NCBI RefSeq assembly: GCF_007994075.1
Contig: NZ_VIWU01000001.1
Coordinates: 3,844,001-3,908,000, forward strand
DNA from: Pseudonocardia hierapolitana
GTDB taxonomy: Bacteria; Actinomycetota; Actinomycetes; Mycobacteriales; Pseudonocardiaceae
Reading direction: 5' to 3'
Length of the DNA: 64,000 nt
The position numbers were made by a program, and so were the translations under genes. The notes below the pieces were generated by a model. That model saw only the letters and a list, made by a program, of their open reading frames with translations, had not been told where the DNA came from and did no database searches. Positions 15,648 through 24,929 of the stretch are shown in pieces. Each line of letters begins with the position of its first letter. The stretch's first letter is position 1.

Positions 15648-16934
15648 ATGCCGGAGACCCGGAGGAAGGCCGCCGTCATCGGCGGCAACCGCATCCCGTT
15701 CGCCCGCGCGAACGGCTCGTACGCCCGCGCGTCCAACCTCGACATGCTCACGGCCACGCTCGACGGTCTCGCGGCCCGCTTCGGCCTGGCCGGGCAGCGG
15801 CTGGGCGAGGTGGCCGGGGGCGCGGTGCTCAAGCACAGCCGCGACCGCGACCTCACGCGCGAGGCCGTGCTCGGCAGCACGCTCTCGCCGTACACGCCCG
15901 CCTACGACGTCCAGCAGGCCTGCGGTACCGGACTGGAGACGGTCGTCCTGGTCGCCAACAAGATCGCGCTCGGGCAGGTGGACAGCGGGATCGCGGCGGG
16001 CGTCGACACGGCCAGCGATGCGCCCATCGCCCTGAACGACGATCTGCGCCGCGTCCTGATGGCCCTCAACGCCGCGAAGACCCTCGGGGCGCGTATGACT
16101 GCGCTGCGGGGGCTGCGGCCGGGCCAGATCGTGCCGGAGATCCCGCGCAACGCCGAGCCGCGCACCGGGCTGTCGATGGGCGAGCACGCGGCGATCACCG
16201 CCGTCGAGTGGCAGGTCGGGCGCGAGGAGCAGGACGAGCTCACCGTCGCGAGCCACCGCAACCTCGCCGCCGCCTACGACCGCGGCTTCTTCGACGACCT
16301 GGTCACGCCGTTCCTCGGCCTCACCCGCGACCAGAACCTGCGCCCGGACAGTTCGGTGGAGAAGCTCGCGAAACTGAAGCCGGTCTTCGGCAAGGGCGAG
16401 GGCGCGAGCATGACCGCAGGCAACTCCACGCCGCTCACCGACGGGGCCTCGGCCGTGCTGCTCGGCTCCGACGAGTGGGCCGCCGAGCACCGGCTGCCGG
16501 TGCTCGCGCACGTGGTCGACGCGGAGACCGCGGCCGTCGACTTCGTGCACGGCCGCGAGGGGCTGCTCACCGCGCCTGTGTACGCCGTGCCGCGGCTGCT
16601 CGAGCGCAACGGCCTGACGCTGCAGGACTTCGATTTCTACGAGATCCACGAGGCGTTCGCCTCCACCGTGCTCGCCACGCTCAAGGCGTGGGAGGACCCG
16701 GCGTTCGCGAAGGAGCGGCTCGGCCTGGACGTGCCGCTCGGCTCGATCGACCGGTCGAAGCTCAACGTCGCGGGGTCGTCGCTCGCCACCGGCCACCCGT
16801 TCGCGGCCACCGGCGGCCGGATCGTCGCCACGCTCGCGAAGCTGCTGCACGAGAAGGGCGCCCCGGCCCGCGGTCTGATCAGCATCTGCGCCGCAGGTGG
16901 TCAGGGCGTCGTCGCGATCCTGGAGGCGGCCTGA
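15648..16934 (+). CDS. fadA2: Acetyl-CoA C-acetyltransferase (thiolase)
   Basis: Thiolase of 428 residues that cleaves 3-ketoacyl-CoA with CoA, the last beta-oxidation step. The acyl-carrier Cys is C92 in QQACGTG, the His is in ATGHPFAATGG (about 383) and the second Cys in ISICAAGGQG near the C terminus. The N terminus and the LNDDLRRVLMALNAAKT insertion resemble the FadI/FadA2 branch. The downstream gene order (FabG4-like, HtdX-like) is that of Mycobacterium tuberculosis Rv0243-Rv0241, which supports the FadA2 name. The ATG at 15648 has GTAGGAG about seven bases upstream. It overlaps the next gene by one base (TGATG). Confidence 0.85.
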   Translation: MPETRRKAAVIGGNRIPFARANGSYARASNLDMLTATLDGLAARFGLAGQRLGEVAGGAVLKHSRDRDLTREAVLGSTLSPYTPAYDVQQACGTGLETVVLVANKIALGQVDSGIAAGVDTASDAPIALNDDLRRVLMALNAAKTLGARMTALRGLRPGQIVPEIPRNAEPRTGLSMGEHAAITAVEWQVGREEQDELTVASHRNLAAAYDRGFFDDLVTPFLGLTRDQNLRPDSSVEKLAKLKPVFGKGEGASMTAGNSTPLTDGASAVLLGSDEWAAEHRLPVLAHVVDAETAAVDFVHGREGLLTAPVYAVPRLLERNGLTLQDFDFYEIHEAFASTVLATLKAWEDPAFAKERLGLDVPLGSIDRSKLNVAGSSLATGHPFAATGGRIVATLAKLLHEKGAPARGLISICAAGGQGVVAILEAA

Positions 16935-18271
16935 TGAAGGACACCCCGATGAAGGACACACTGCGCGACCTGTCGCAGTACCGGCTCGTCCAGCAGCTCG
17001 GGGTGCCGCGCATCCCGGTGCTGCGCCGCTACGAGCCCGGCCAACCGCTGCTCGACGGGCCCGCGCTCGTCGGCAGCGTCGGGAAGGGCGGGCTCGCCGA
17101 CGACGTCCGCGCCCTGCTCGCCGACGCGGGGGTGGCCGAGGCGGGCGAGGACGGGACGGTGGCCGGGGCCGTCCTCGACGCGACCGGGGCGCGCACCCTC
17201 GACGACCTCGCCACCGCCAGGGAGTTCCTCACTCCCGCGGTCCGGCGGCTCGCCCCGTCCGGGCGGCTGCTGCTGCTCGGTCCGGTGGCGGCCGAGGACG
17301 ACGTCGAGGCCGCGGCCGTCGCCCAGGCCCTGGAGGGGCTGGTCCGCTCGGCGGGCAAAGAGGTGCGGGCGGGCGCCACGGCCAACCTGCTCGTCGTCGC
17401 GCCCGACGCCGGCGCCGACGCGCTCGCCTCGACGCTGCGGTTCTTCCTGTCCGCCCGCTCGGCGTTCGTGTCCGGGCAGGTCGTGCGGGTCGCGGCACCG
17501 GTCGGGCCGGTCGAGCCCAGGGACCCGGCGCGCCCGCTCGCCGGACGGATCGCCGTGGTGACGGGGGCGGCGCGCGGCATCGGCGAGGCCATCGCCGACA
17601 CGCTGCACCGGGACGGCGCCACGATCGTCGCCGTGGACGTCCCCGCGGCGGGCGACGCGCTGGCCCGGGTGGCCAACCGCACCGGCGGCACCGCGCTGCA
17701 GCTCGACATCACCGCCGCCGACGCACCCGACCGGCTGCTCGCGCACCTGCGCGAGCGGCACGGCCGGGTCGACGTGGTGGTGCACAACGCCGGCATCACC
17801 CGCGACAAGCTGCTGGCCAACATGGACGCGGACCGCTGGAACGCCGTGCTCGCGGTCAACCTGCGCTCCCAGCTCGCGATCAACCGGGCGCTGCTCGCGG
17901 ACGCCGGCCTGCTCGGCGACAGCGCGCGGATCGTCTGCATCTCGTCGATGAGCGGGATCGCGGGCAACCGCGGGCAGACGAACTACGCGGCGAGCAAGGC
18001 GGGTGTGATCGGGATGGTCCGTGCGCTCGCCCCGCAGCTGGCCGGGAGGGGCGCCACGATCAACGCGATCGCGCCGGGCTTCATCGAGACCGCGATGACG
18101 GCGAAGATGCCGCTCGCAACCCGGGAGGCGGGGAGGCGGGTCAACAGCCTCCGGCAGGGCGGGCTCCCCATCGACGTCGCCGAGGCCGTGGGCTGGCTCG
18201 GCCAGGCGGCGACGGCAGGCGTCACCGGGCAGGTGGTCCGTGTCGACGGCCAGAACATGTTGGGGGCCTGA
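16934..18271 (+). CDS. fabG4: High-molecular-weight 3-oxoacyl-ACP/CoA reductase
   Basis: Two-domain short-chain dehydrogenase of 445 residues, much longer than a 250-residue FabG. Residues 1-200 form a degenerate flavodoxin-like N-terminal domain; residues 203-445 are the catalytic ketoreductase with TGAARGIG (210-217, nucleotide binding), N309, S338, Y351 and K355 as the catalytic tetrad. This layout is that of mycobacterial FabG4 (Rv0242c), which prefers NADH and CoA substrates. Start ATG overlaps the thiolase stop by one base and is followed by a second in-frame ATG at 16949. It is the middle gene of the thiolase-reductase-dehydratase operon. Confidence 0.88.
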   Translation: MKDTPMKDTLRDLSQYRLVQQLGVPRIPVLRRYEPGQPLLDGPALVGSVGKGGLADDVRALLADAGVAEAGEDGTVAGAVLDATGARTLDDLATAREFLTPAVRRLAPSGRLLLLGPVAAEDDVEAAAVAQALEGLVRSAGKEVRAGATANLLVVAPDAGADALASTLRFFLSARSAFVSGQVVRVAAPVGPVEPRDPARPLAGRIAVVTGAARGIGEAIADTLHRDGATIVAVDVPAAGDALARVANRTGGTALQLDITAADAPDRLLAHLRERHGRVDVVVHNAGITRDKLLANMDADRWNAVLAVNLRSQLAINRALLADAGLLGDSARIVCISSMSGIAGNRGQTNYAASKAGVIGMVRALAPQLAGRGATINAIAPGFIETAMTAKMPLATREAGRRVNSLRQGGLPIDVAEAVGWLGQAATAGVTGQVVRVDGQNMLGA

Positions 18272-19092
18272 TGGCCGGCCTCGGCACCCTGTACGTCAAG
18301 GCGGCGATCGGCGCGGTCGGCCCGCGGGGCCACGAACTGCCCGACACCGCGCTGAGCAGGGACATCTGCGTCGACCGCGACCACCTCGCGGAGTACGCGC
18401 ACGTGTGCGGTTTCCCGGTGGCCGACACCCTGCCGGTGACCTACCCGCACGTGCTGGCGTTCCCGCTGCAGGTGGAGCTGATGGCGCGGCGGTCGTTCCC
18501 GCTGCCACTGCCCGGGCTCGTGCACGTCCGCAACCGGATCTCCGCGCACCGGGCGATCGACGCCGCTGAGCCGCTCGCCGTGCGCGTCCACGCCGAGCGA
18601 TTGCGGGCGCACCCGAAGGGCGCCCAGGTCGACCTCGTCGCCGAGATCGACGCCGCGGGCGAGGTGGTCTGGGAGGGCTGCAGCACCTACCTCGCCCGCG
18701 GCGCCACCGCGCCGGAGGGCCCGCCCGATCCGGCCGAGCCGCCGGGGACCGAGGACGAGGTGCCGGTCGCCACCTGGCGGGTCGACGCCGGGACCGGCCG
18801 CCGCTACGCCCGCGTGAGCGGCGACGTGAACCCCATCCACCTGCACCCGTGGACGGCGAAGGCGTTCGGTTTCCCGCGCGCGATCGCCCATGGCATGTGG
18901 ACGGCGGCACACGCCCTCGCCGCGTTGCAGGGCCGGCTCCCGGAGGCCCTCACCTTCGACGTGGCGTTCGGCAAGCCGCTGCTGCTCCCCTCCACGGTGG
19001 AGCTGCGCACGCGCGCGGAAGGCGACGCGTGGAACGTGGAGGTCCGCGGCCGCAAGGCGGCCCACCTGAAGGCGCGCATCACCCCGCCCTGA
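18271..19092 (+). CDS. htdX: MaoC-like 3-hydroxyacyl dehydratase (HtdX type)
   Basis: Double-hot-dog dehydratase of 273 residues. The N-terminal half is an inactive hot dog; the C-terminal half carries the hydratase-2 motif, SGDVNPIHLHPWTAKAFGFPRAIAHGMWTAAHAL in sections, with catalytic Asp and His at about 185 and 190. It hydrates or dehydrates (R)-3-hydroxyacyl thioesters, closing the cycle with the reductase and thiolase upstream. The position directly after FabG4 matches M. tuberculosis HtdX (Rv0241c). ATG immediately follows the fabG4 stop (overlap of one base). A short palindromic repeat starts two bases after its stop. Confidence 0.87.
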   Translation: MAGLGTLYVKAAIGAVGPRGHELPDTALSRDICVDRDHLAEYAHVCGFPVADTLPVTYPHVLAFPLQVELMARRSFPLPLPGLVHVRNRISAHRAIDAAEPLAVRVHAERLRAHPKGAQVDLVAEIDAAGEVVWEGCSTYLARGATAPEGPPDPAEPPGTEDEVPVATWRVDAGTGRRYARVSGDVNPIHLHPWTAKAFGFPRAIAHGMWTAAHALAALQGRLPEALTFDVAFGKPLLLPSTVELRTRAEGDAWNVEVRGRKAAHLKARITPP

Positions 19093-19094
19093 TT

Positions 19095-19117
19095 CCGACG
19101 AACGCGCCGCTCGTCGG
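19095..19117 (+). repeat. Short palindromic repeat, copy B
   Basis: CCGACGAACG and CGCTCGTCGG around the loop cgc, two bases after the htdX stop. Same palindrome as the right end of copies A and D, with one T-to-C change in the second arm. Flanking TT and AA extend the stem. It lies before the co-directional cyclase gene and could end or stabilise the operon transcript. Confidence 0.8.
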
Positions 19118-19166
19118 AACGGTAGGTGCGGGGGAGGCTCCTCCGATCGGCCTAAGCTTGGTGCTC

Positions 19167-20729
19167 ATGGCGCGCAGCAGGCGGGTCCGGCGGTGGGTCA
19201 TCGACTGGCCCGCCCGGATCGCGCTGGCGGTCGCCGTCGTGGTCGCGAACGTCGTCGGCGCCGTCGTCGTGTTCGTGCTGGCGGCCTGGGTGCTGCCGGA
19301 GGGCCCGCTCACCGACCCCGGCCGGGTCCGCACGCTCAACCTCGTGGCGTTCGGGGTGTACCTGCTGCTGGCCGTGCCGATCGGGTTGCTGTGGGGTGGG
19401 CGCCGGTTCCGCCTGCGCAGTGGCGAGGCGGACGCCGAGCAACGCCGCGAGCGGCGGATGGTGCTGTACGGGCCGTTGCGGCTCGTCACGGTGCAGACCG
19501 TGCTGTGGGCGTTGGCCGCCACGGTGTTCGTGCTGCTCAACCTGCCGTACTCGGCGCGGCTGGCGCTGTCGGTCGGCGAGACGATCGTGCTCGGTGGCAT
19601 CACGACGTGCGCCCTGGCGTACCTGCTCAGCGAGCGCATCCTGCGGCGCACCGCGGCGAAGGTGCTGGGCGCGCACCCGCCGAAGCCGCGGCGCGGGCTG
19701 CCCGGCATCGTCGTGCGGTCGCTGCTGTTCTGGGCCCTCGGCACGGGCGTCCCGGTGGTCGGGCTGATGCTGACGGCCGTCTCGGCGCTGGTGTACGAGG
19801 ACGTGCCCGCCGACCGGCTCGCGGTGATCGTGCTCGCGATCGGCGGCACCGCGCTCGGCGCCGGCCTGCTCGTGACCGTGGGTGCCGCCCGCGCGGTCGC
19901 CGACCCGGTGAACGCGGTGCGCCGGGCGATGCGGCGGGTGCAGCACGGCGAGCTCGACGCAGGCGTCACGGTCTACGACGGCACCGAGCTCGGGCAGCTG
20001 CAGTCCGGCTTCAACACGATGGTCGCGGGCCTGCGCGAGCGCGAGCGGATCCACGACCTCTTCGGCCGGCACGTGGGACGGGACGTGGCGCGCGCGGCGG
20101 CCGCGGCAGGCGAGGTCCGCCTCGGCGGCGAGGTCCGCCGGGTCGGCGTGCTGTTCGTGGACCTGGTCGGGTCGACCTCGCTCACCGCCGAGCGGCCGCC
20201 GGAGGAGGTCGTCGGCCTGCTGAACCGCTTCTTCGCCGTCGTCGTCGAGGTGGTCGAGGAGCACGACGGCTGGATCAACAAGTTCGAGGGCGATGCCGCG
20301 CTCGCCGTCTTCGGCGCGCCGGTGGACGGGACGGACCCGGCCGGCTGCGCGCTCGCCGGCGGGCGGGTGCTGGCCGACCGCCTCGCGGCGGAGCTGCCCG
20401 ACATCACCGCCGGCATCGGGATCTCGGCGGGCGAGGCCGTGGCGGGCAACGTCGGCGACGTCCGCCGCTACGAGTACACCGTGATCGGTGACCCGGTGAA
20501 CGAGGCCGCCCGGCTCACCGAACTGGCCAAGACCGTGCCCGGCCGCGTCCTCGCCGCCGCGGACGCCGTGGCCATGGCCGCGGAGGACGAGGCCGCGCGC
20601 TGGGAGCTCGGCGACGAGACCGTGCTCCGCGGCCGCACCGCCCCCACCCGCCTCGCCACCCCGAAGGAGCGTGCTCGGCCGGAGCGGGACGAATCGGCGG
20701 CGGCCGCCGCGCCGTCGCGGGGCAACTAG
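19167..20729 (+). CDS. Membrane adenylate/guanylate cyclase (class III) with HAMP domain
   Basis: Makes a cyclic nucleotide from ATP or GTP. The protein has 520 residues. Six hydrophobic helices lie in about 18-240, a HAMP linker at 240-293, and the class III catalytic domain at 320-490. Metal aspartates are D332 (FVDLVGSTS) and D376; the purine-selecting pair is K372 (NKFEGD) and Asp442 in IGDPVNEAARL; transition-state residues N445 and R449 are present. The Lys/Asp pair favours ATP. The layout matches mycobacterial Rv1318c-Rv1320c/Rv3645. The ATG at 19167 follows a short gap after copy B of the repeat; GTG at 19161 is an alternative. Regulated probably by membrane signals. Confidence 0.87.
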   Translation: MARSRRVRRWVIDWPARIALAVAVVVANVVGAVVVFVLAAWVLPEGPLTDPGRVRTLNLVAFGVYLLLAVPIGLLWGGRRFRLRSGEADAEQRRERRMVLYGPLRLVTVQTVLWALAATVFVLLNLPYSARLALSVGETIVLGGITTCALAYLLSERILRRTAAKVLGAHPPKPRRGLPGIVVRSLLFWALGTGVPVVGLMLTAVSALVYEDVPADRLAVIVLAIGGTALGAGLLVTVGAARAVADPVNAVRRAMRRVQHGELDAGVTVYDGTELGQLQSGFNTMVAGLRERERIHDLFGRHVGRDVARAAAAAGEVRLGGEVRRVGVLFVDLVGSTSLTAERPPEEVVGLLNRFFAVVVEVVEEHDGWINKFEGDAALAVFGAPVDGTDPAGCALAGGRVLADRLAAELPDITAGIGISAGEAVAGNVGDVRRYEYTVIGDPVNEAARLTELAKTVPGRVLAAADAVAMAAEDEAARWELGDETVLRGRTAPTRLATPKERARPERDESAAAAAPSRGN

Positions 20730-21913
20730 CCGCGGAGAAGGATCGCGAGGATCTCGGGGGCGGTGAACTCGCGGCCGTAAGTGCTGTCGTCGAACCGGTG
20801 AAGCACACCGAGCTCGACGAGCTGCGCCACGAGCTGGTTCGCGCGGGCGTAGGTCACCTCCAGGTGCCGCTCGACCTGCCGCACCGTGAAGATCGGTTGT
20901 GCCAGAGCGAAGTCCACGAGGTTGCTGGCGGTGTTCGCGCGAAGTCCCGCTCGACGGATCGTCGCTTTGAGGCTGCCCTGCGCTGCGAGCAGATCCAGCA
21001 AACGCTGCTCGGTGTCCTGGGCCGAAGCGGCGAGTCCACGTGCGAAGAAGCGGATCCACCGGTCCCAGTCGCGCGTGGTGCTCACCGCCATCAGGGCGTC
21101 GTAGTAGTCGGCGCGGCGGGCCTCGAACCAGGGTGAAACGGTCAGGGTCGGTTCGGTGATCACCGCGGTGACCATGAGGTGGAGAACGATCAGGAGGCGG
21201 CCGATCCGCCCGTTGCCGTCGTTGAACGGATGCAGCGCCTCGAAGTGATAGTGGGCCATACCGGCGGCGATCACAGGGTCGATGTCCCTGCCCGGCGAGC
21301 CCTCGACCCACCCCAGCCAGTCACGGATCTGTGCCTCGAGCTCGGGCCCGGGAGGCCTGGGCACGAACCGCGAGTCCTGCACACGACCGCCTGCATGACC
21401 GCCGATCGCGACCTGAATGCTGCGCACCCTGCCAGCCTGATCGGTGTCGGCGCTCGTTCCTCGGACGAGGATGCCGTGGAGCTCGGTGAGAAGGTTCATG
21501 GACAGCGGTCGTCCGTCCGCGTGCCAAGCGAAGGCGTGCTCGGCCGTACGGACGTAGTTCAGGACCTCGCGCATGTTCGCGTCGGCGGGGTCGTGTTCTT
21601 CATCAGCAGCGAGCACGGCCTGCAGCGGGGCGTACGTGCCTTCGAGGGCGGAGGTGCTCTGTGCCTCCCGCCGCAGCGTCGGACGGCGGAGAAGGCTCGG
21701 GTTCGGCAACTGGCGGGCGGTGCTGTTGAGTGAGGCCAGTGCGGCACGTGCTTCGGCGACCTCGTTGAAGGTGATCACGCTCAGCTCGGGGGTCGCGGAT
21801 GGCAGCGGGTCCGGGACGAACGCGACGTGCTCCCATCGGCCGTACCGTGGATCGCTGCCACTGATCGGCACAAGTGATCCCGGAGCCCTCAGAGCGAATG
21901 AACTTGCCTGCAC
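20726..21913 (-). CDS. Fic-domain protein (class II AMPylase)
   Basis: Transfers AMP or another nucleotide moiety to protein targets. The protein has 395 residues. The Fic motif HPFNDGNGRIGR is complete at 228-239, with catalytic H228 and phosphate-binding N/R. Residues 87-92 (TSALEG) match the class II inhibitory motif [S/T]xxxE[G/N], so the enzyme is auto-inhibited by its own N-terminal helix. The C-terminal part, FTVRQVERHLEVTYARANQLVAQLVELGVLHRF in sections, is a winged-helix DNA-binding fold. No antitoxin gene adjoins it. Base composition is visibly poorer in G+C than both neighbours, suggesting acquisition. The GTG start follows TAGAGT at a leaderless spacing. Confidence 0.88.
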   Translation of the reverse strand: MQASSFALRAPGSLVPISGSDPRYGRWEHVAFVPDPLPSATPELSVITFNEVAEARAALASLNSTARQLPNPSLLRRPTLRREAQSTSALEGTYAPLQAVLAADEEHDPADANMREVLNYVRTAEHAFAWHADGRPLSMNLLTELHGILVRGTSADTDQAGRVRSIQVAIGGHAGGRVQDSRFVPRPPGPELEAQIRDWLGWVEGSPGRDIDPVIAAGMAHYHFEALHPFNDGNGRIGRLLIVLHLMVTAVITEPTLTVSPWFEARRADYYDALMAVSTTRDWDRWIRFFARGLAASAQDTEQRLLDLLAAQGSLKATIRRAGLRANTASNLVDFALAQPIFTVRQVERHLEVTYARANQLVAQLVELGVLHRFDDSTYGREFTAPEILAILLRG

Positions 21914-21975
21914 TCTTAAACTCTATCAGTACTTGTGTTGCATTCCTGGGCTCCAGGAGGTCGAAAATGCAACAC
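21914..21975. promoter_or_regulatory. fic promoter and nested inverted repeat
   Basis: On the minus strand TAGAGT (21925-21920) lies seven bases before the fic GTG, consistent with a leaderless promoter. Just upstream, GTGTTGCATT (21935-21944) and AATGCAACAC (21966-21975) are perfect 10-bp arms, enclosing a second dyad CCTGG-gct-CCAGG (21945-21957). This is AT-rich for the region. It looks like an operator; the C-terminal winged helix of the Fic protein itself is a candidate binder. Confidence 0.55.
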
Positions 21976-22065
21976 ATCGGCGTTCACCCGAGGACGGCTG
22001 GATCTTGCAGCTCGATGGCCGAAAACCGCGTGGTCGGGGCGGGTGCGTGGAGTTAGCGTCGGGTC

Positions 22066-22965
22066 ATGACCTCCCCGGCCGTCCGGCCCGTCGTCCCGGC
22101 TTCGCGCTACCGGTGGGGCGCCCTGCTGGCCGTCGGGTTCACGGTGCTCGCGTGGGCGTCGGCGTTCGTGGGGATCCGCGCCGTCGCGGCGCATTACGAG
22201 CCCGGCCCGCTGACGCTGGGCCGGCTGCTCGTCGGGTCGCTCGCGCTCGGAGCGGGGCTGCTGGTCGCGCGCCGCTGGGTGTGGCCGACGCGCAGGGAGT
22301 GGGCGCTGATCGTCCTGTGCGGGATCGCGTGGTTCGGGATCTACAACCTCGCGCTGAACGCGGCCGAGCAGCGCATCGACGCCGGCACCACGGCGATGCT
22401 GGTGAACGTCGGGCCGATCCTCATCGCGCTGTTCGCCGGGCTGCTGCTCGGCGAGGGCTTCCCGCGATGGCTGGTGGTCGGTGCCCTCGTCGCGTTCGCA
22501 GGTGCGGTCCTGGTCGGGGCGGCCACGTCGAACGCCGCCGAGGCCGACCTGCTCGGTGTGGTGCTCAGCCTCGTCGCGGCCGTCACGTACGCGGTCGGGG
22601 TGCTCGCGCAGAAGCCGGTGCTGCGCCGGTTGCCCGGGCTGCAGGTCACCTGGCTCGCCTGCACCATCGGCGCGCTCGCGTGCGTGCCGTTCACGCCGGG
22701 ACTGGTCACCGGGCTGGCCGCCGCACCGGCGGGGGCGACCGCAGGCCTGGTCTACCTCGGGATCGTGCCCACCGCGCTCGCGTTCAGCACGTGGGCGTAC
22801 GCGCTCGCGCGGATGGACGCCGGGCGGCTGGGGGTGAGCACGTACGTGGTGCCGCCGATCACGATCCTCATGTCCGCCTCGCTGCTGGGCGAGGTGCCCC
22901 CGCCCCTCGCGATCGTCGGTGGCGCGGTCTGCCTGGTCGGCGTCGGGCTGTCGCGCAGGCGTTAG
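22066..22965 (+). CDS. EamA-family (DMT) transporter
   Basis: Drug/metabolite transporter of 299 residues with ten predicted helices in two EamA repeats (about 17-145 and 160-297). [19 protein letters not shown] opens repeat 1, and [38 protein letters not shown] carries the usual end of repeat 2 in sections. Members export amino acids, purines or drugs; the substrate here is unknown. The stop overlaps the stop of the convergent epoxide hydrolase by four bases. Confidence 0.85.
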   Translation: MTSPAVRPVVPASRYRWGALLAVGFTVLAWASAFVGIRAVAAHYEPGPLTLGRLLVGSLALGAGLLVARRWVWPTRREWALIVLCGIAWFGIYNLALNAAEQRIDAGTTAMLVNVGPILIALFAGLLLGEGFPRWLVVGALVAFAGAVLVGAATSNAAEADLLGVVLSLVAAVTYAVGVLAQKPVLRRLPGLQVTWLACTIGALACVPFTPGLVTGLAAAPAGATAGLVYLGIVPTALAFSTWAYALARMDAGRLGVSTYVVPPITILMSASLLGEVPPPLAIVGGAVCLVGVGLSRRR

Positions 22966-24110
22966 CGGAGCTTGCCGAAGAACTCCTGGATGTCGGACAC
23001 GAGCCCCGCGGCGGCCGCCATCGCGACCATGTGGCTCGCGGCCTCCCGGCCCGTCCACTGCACGATGTCGTTGTTCCGCTCGGCGATGCGCCGGAAGGCG
23101 TCCGGGCCGCCGTGGGAGACGCCGGTGGGCACCACGGCCTGGTCGATCGGCATCCCGGCGGCGCCGTCGTAGTACGTCCACGACGACGAGCCGCCCGTGC
23201 CCGTGAACCAGTACAGCGACGCGGTGGTGAGCAGCTGGTCGCGGTCGAGGTGCGGCAGCAGCGCGTCCGGGCCTGCCGGCCAGCCGTCGAACTCGGCGAG
23301 CCGCTCCACCAGGTAGGCCAGCTGCGCCACCGGCGAGTCGAGCCAGCCGTACGCGAGCGTCTGCGGGCGGTTGGCCAGGTACGTCCCGTACCCGCTGCCG
23401 CCCGCGAAGAGTTCGGCCAGCCGCTCCAGGCCCGCGCGGTCGTCGTCGGTCAGGCCCTCCAGCTCACGGGGGTCACCGGTCGGGATCCCCACGCCGCCGG
23501 TCATGTGCACGCCGACGAGGTGCTCCGCGTCGACGAGCGCCAGATGCGGCGACACGACCGCCCCCGCGTCGTTCCCGTGCGCCCCGTACCGCTCGTAGCC
23601 CAGCCGCGCCATCAGCTCGGCCCAGGTCCGCGCCACGCGCTCCGCGGTCCACGGCCGTTCGTCGGCCGGCTCGGGGAAGGTCGAGAAGGCGAAGCCCGGC
23701 AGCGACGGCGCCACCACGTGGAACGCCCGGTCCGGGTCGCCGCCGTGCGCCCTCGGGTCGGTGAGGGGGCCGATGACCTGCAGGAACTCGGCGATCGAGT
23801 TGGGCCAGCTGTGGGTGATCACCAGCGGGAGCGCGTTCGGCTCCGGCGAGCGGACGTGCAGGAAGTGGATGCGCTGGCCGTCGATCTCGGTCAGGAACTG
23901 CGGGAACTCGTCGAGCCGCGCCTCCTGCGCGCGCCAGTCGAAGCCGGTGCGCCAGTACTCGGCGAGCTCCCGCAGCTGCGCGACGGGCACGCCGCGGCCC
24001 CACCCGCCGGGCAGCTGCCGTGGCCAGCGGGTGCGGGCGAGCCGGTCGGTGAGGTCGTCCAGGTCGGCCTGCGGGACGTCGATGCGGAAGGGGCGGATCT
24101 CGTTGCTCAC
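22962..24110 (-). CDS. Epoxide hydrolase (alpha/beta-hydrolase with EHN domain)
   Basis: Protein of 382 residues. Residues 5-110 form the epoxide-hydrolase N-terminal (EHN) domain with [23 protein letters not shown] at its start. The alpha/beta-hydrolase core has the oxyanion motif HSWPNS (family usually HGWPGS), the nucleophile Asp in [12 protein letters not shown] (family usually GGDWG) and the catalytic His in AASHMVAM. The triad residues are present, but the surrounding consensus is drifting, so a different epoxide or ester substrate is possible. It is the first gene of no obvious operon and lies 36 bases downstream of the 5-oxoproline operon's last gene, in the same direction. Confidence 0.8.
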   Translation of the reverse strand: MSNEIRPFRIDVPQADLDDLTDRLARTRWPRQLPGGWGRGVPVAQLRELAEYWRTGFDWRAQEARLDEFPQFLTEIDGQRIHFLHVRSPEPNALPLVITHSWPNSIAEFLQVIGPLTDPRAHGGDPDRAFHVVAPSLPGFAFSTFPEPADERPWTAERVARTWAELMARLGYERYGAHGNDAGAVVSPHLALVDAEHLVGVHMTGGVGIPTGDPRELEGLTDDDRAGLERLAELFAGGSGYGTYLANRPQTLAYGWLDSPVAQLAYLVERLAEFDGWPAGPDALLPHLDRDQLLTTASLYWFTGTGGSSSWTYYDGAAGMPIDQAVVPTGVSHGGPDAFRRIAERNNDIVQWTGREAASHMVAMAAAAGLVSDIQEFFGKLR

Positions 24111-24146
24111 ACCGATGACGGTAGGAGCGGTGTAGGTCAGCTCCTG

Positions 24147-24929
24147 TCACACATCGCGGATGCGGTAGTCCTCGTCCTCGGCATCCGTGATCAGCATGTG
24201 CCCCGGTGCGTGCGCGATCGCGAGCGCAGGCTTCGACTCGACGACCGCGGCCTGCGGGGTGACCCCGCAGCCCCAGAACACCGGCACGTCCCCGGGTTCG
24301 ATCCGCACGGGGTCGCCGTAGTCGGGGGAGTCGAGGTCGCGGATGCCGAGGTCGCGCGGGTCGCCGACGTGCACGGGCGCGCCGTGCACCGCGGGATAGG
24401 CCGCCGTGACGCGCACCGCCGTCTCGACCAGGTCCTTCGGAACCGGCCGCATCGACACCACCATCGGGCCGCTGATGGCACCGGTCGGCCGGCAGCGCAC
24501 CGACGTGCGGTACATCGGCACGTTCACGCCCTGCTCGACGTGCCGCACCGGCACCCCGGCGGCACCGAGCGCGCGCTCGAAGGTGAAGCTGCAGCCGATG
24601 AGGAACCCGACGAGGTCGTCCCGCCACCACCCGCGGACGTCGGTGGGCTCCTCGGCCACCTCGCCGTCGACGTAGACGCGGTAGCGCGGGATGTCGGTGC
24701 GGATGTCGCCGTCGAGCAGCGGGCCGGAGACCGACCCCGCCTCCAGCACGTCCAGCACCGGGCAGGGCTGCGGGTTGCGCTGGGCGAACAGCAGGAAGTC
24801 CCACGCGATGTCCTTCGGCACCGCGATCAGGTTGGCCTGCGTGTAGCCGTCGCACCAGCCCGCGGTGGGCGTGACCAGACCGGCCCGGAACTTCGCGCGC
24901 GCTGCGGCGGGGGATTCGGTGCGGCTCAC
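24147..24929 (-). CDS. DUF1445 putative hydro-lyase (YcsI type)
   Basis: Protein of 260 residues of the DUF1445/D-glutamate cyclase-like family: [42 protein letters not shown] and NVPMYRT are the family blocks, and a C-terminal [11 protein letters not shown] segment carries conserved residues. It is last in the 5-oxoproline operon, the position of ycsI in Bacillus subtilis. A role in making or interconverting 5-oxoproline or D-glutamate forms is inferred from context. GTG at 24929 was preferred over the ATG five codons earlier because it overlaps the pxpC stop (GTGA) and has GGAAGGAG eight bases upstream. Confidence 0.82.
   Translation of the reverse strand: MSRTESPAAARAKFRAGLVTPTAGWCDGYTQANLIAVPKDIAWDFLLFAQRNPQPCPVLDVLEAGSVSGPLLDGDIRTDIPRYRVYVDGEVAEEPTDVRGWWRDDLVGFLIGCSFTFERALGAAGVPVRHVEQGVNVPMYRTSVRCRPTGAISGPMVVSMRPVPKDLVETAVRVTAAYPAVHGAPVHVGDPRDLGIRDLDSPDYGDPVRIEPGDVPVFWGCGVTPQAAVVESKPALAIAHAPGHMLITDAEDEDYRIRDV

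Noticed and set aside
22962..22965. Four-base overlaps of convergent stops (also 1381-1384)
   Set aside because: Common in compact high-G+C genomes; no sign of special regulation.
23650..23670. CGTTCGTCGG-like match inside the epoxide hydrolase gene
   Set aside because: Only one arm of the repeat and it lies in coding sequence; chance match.
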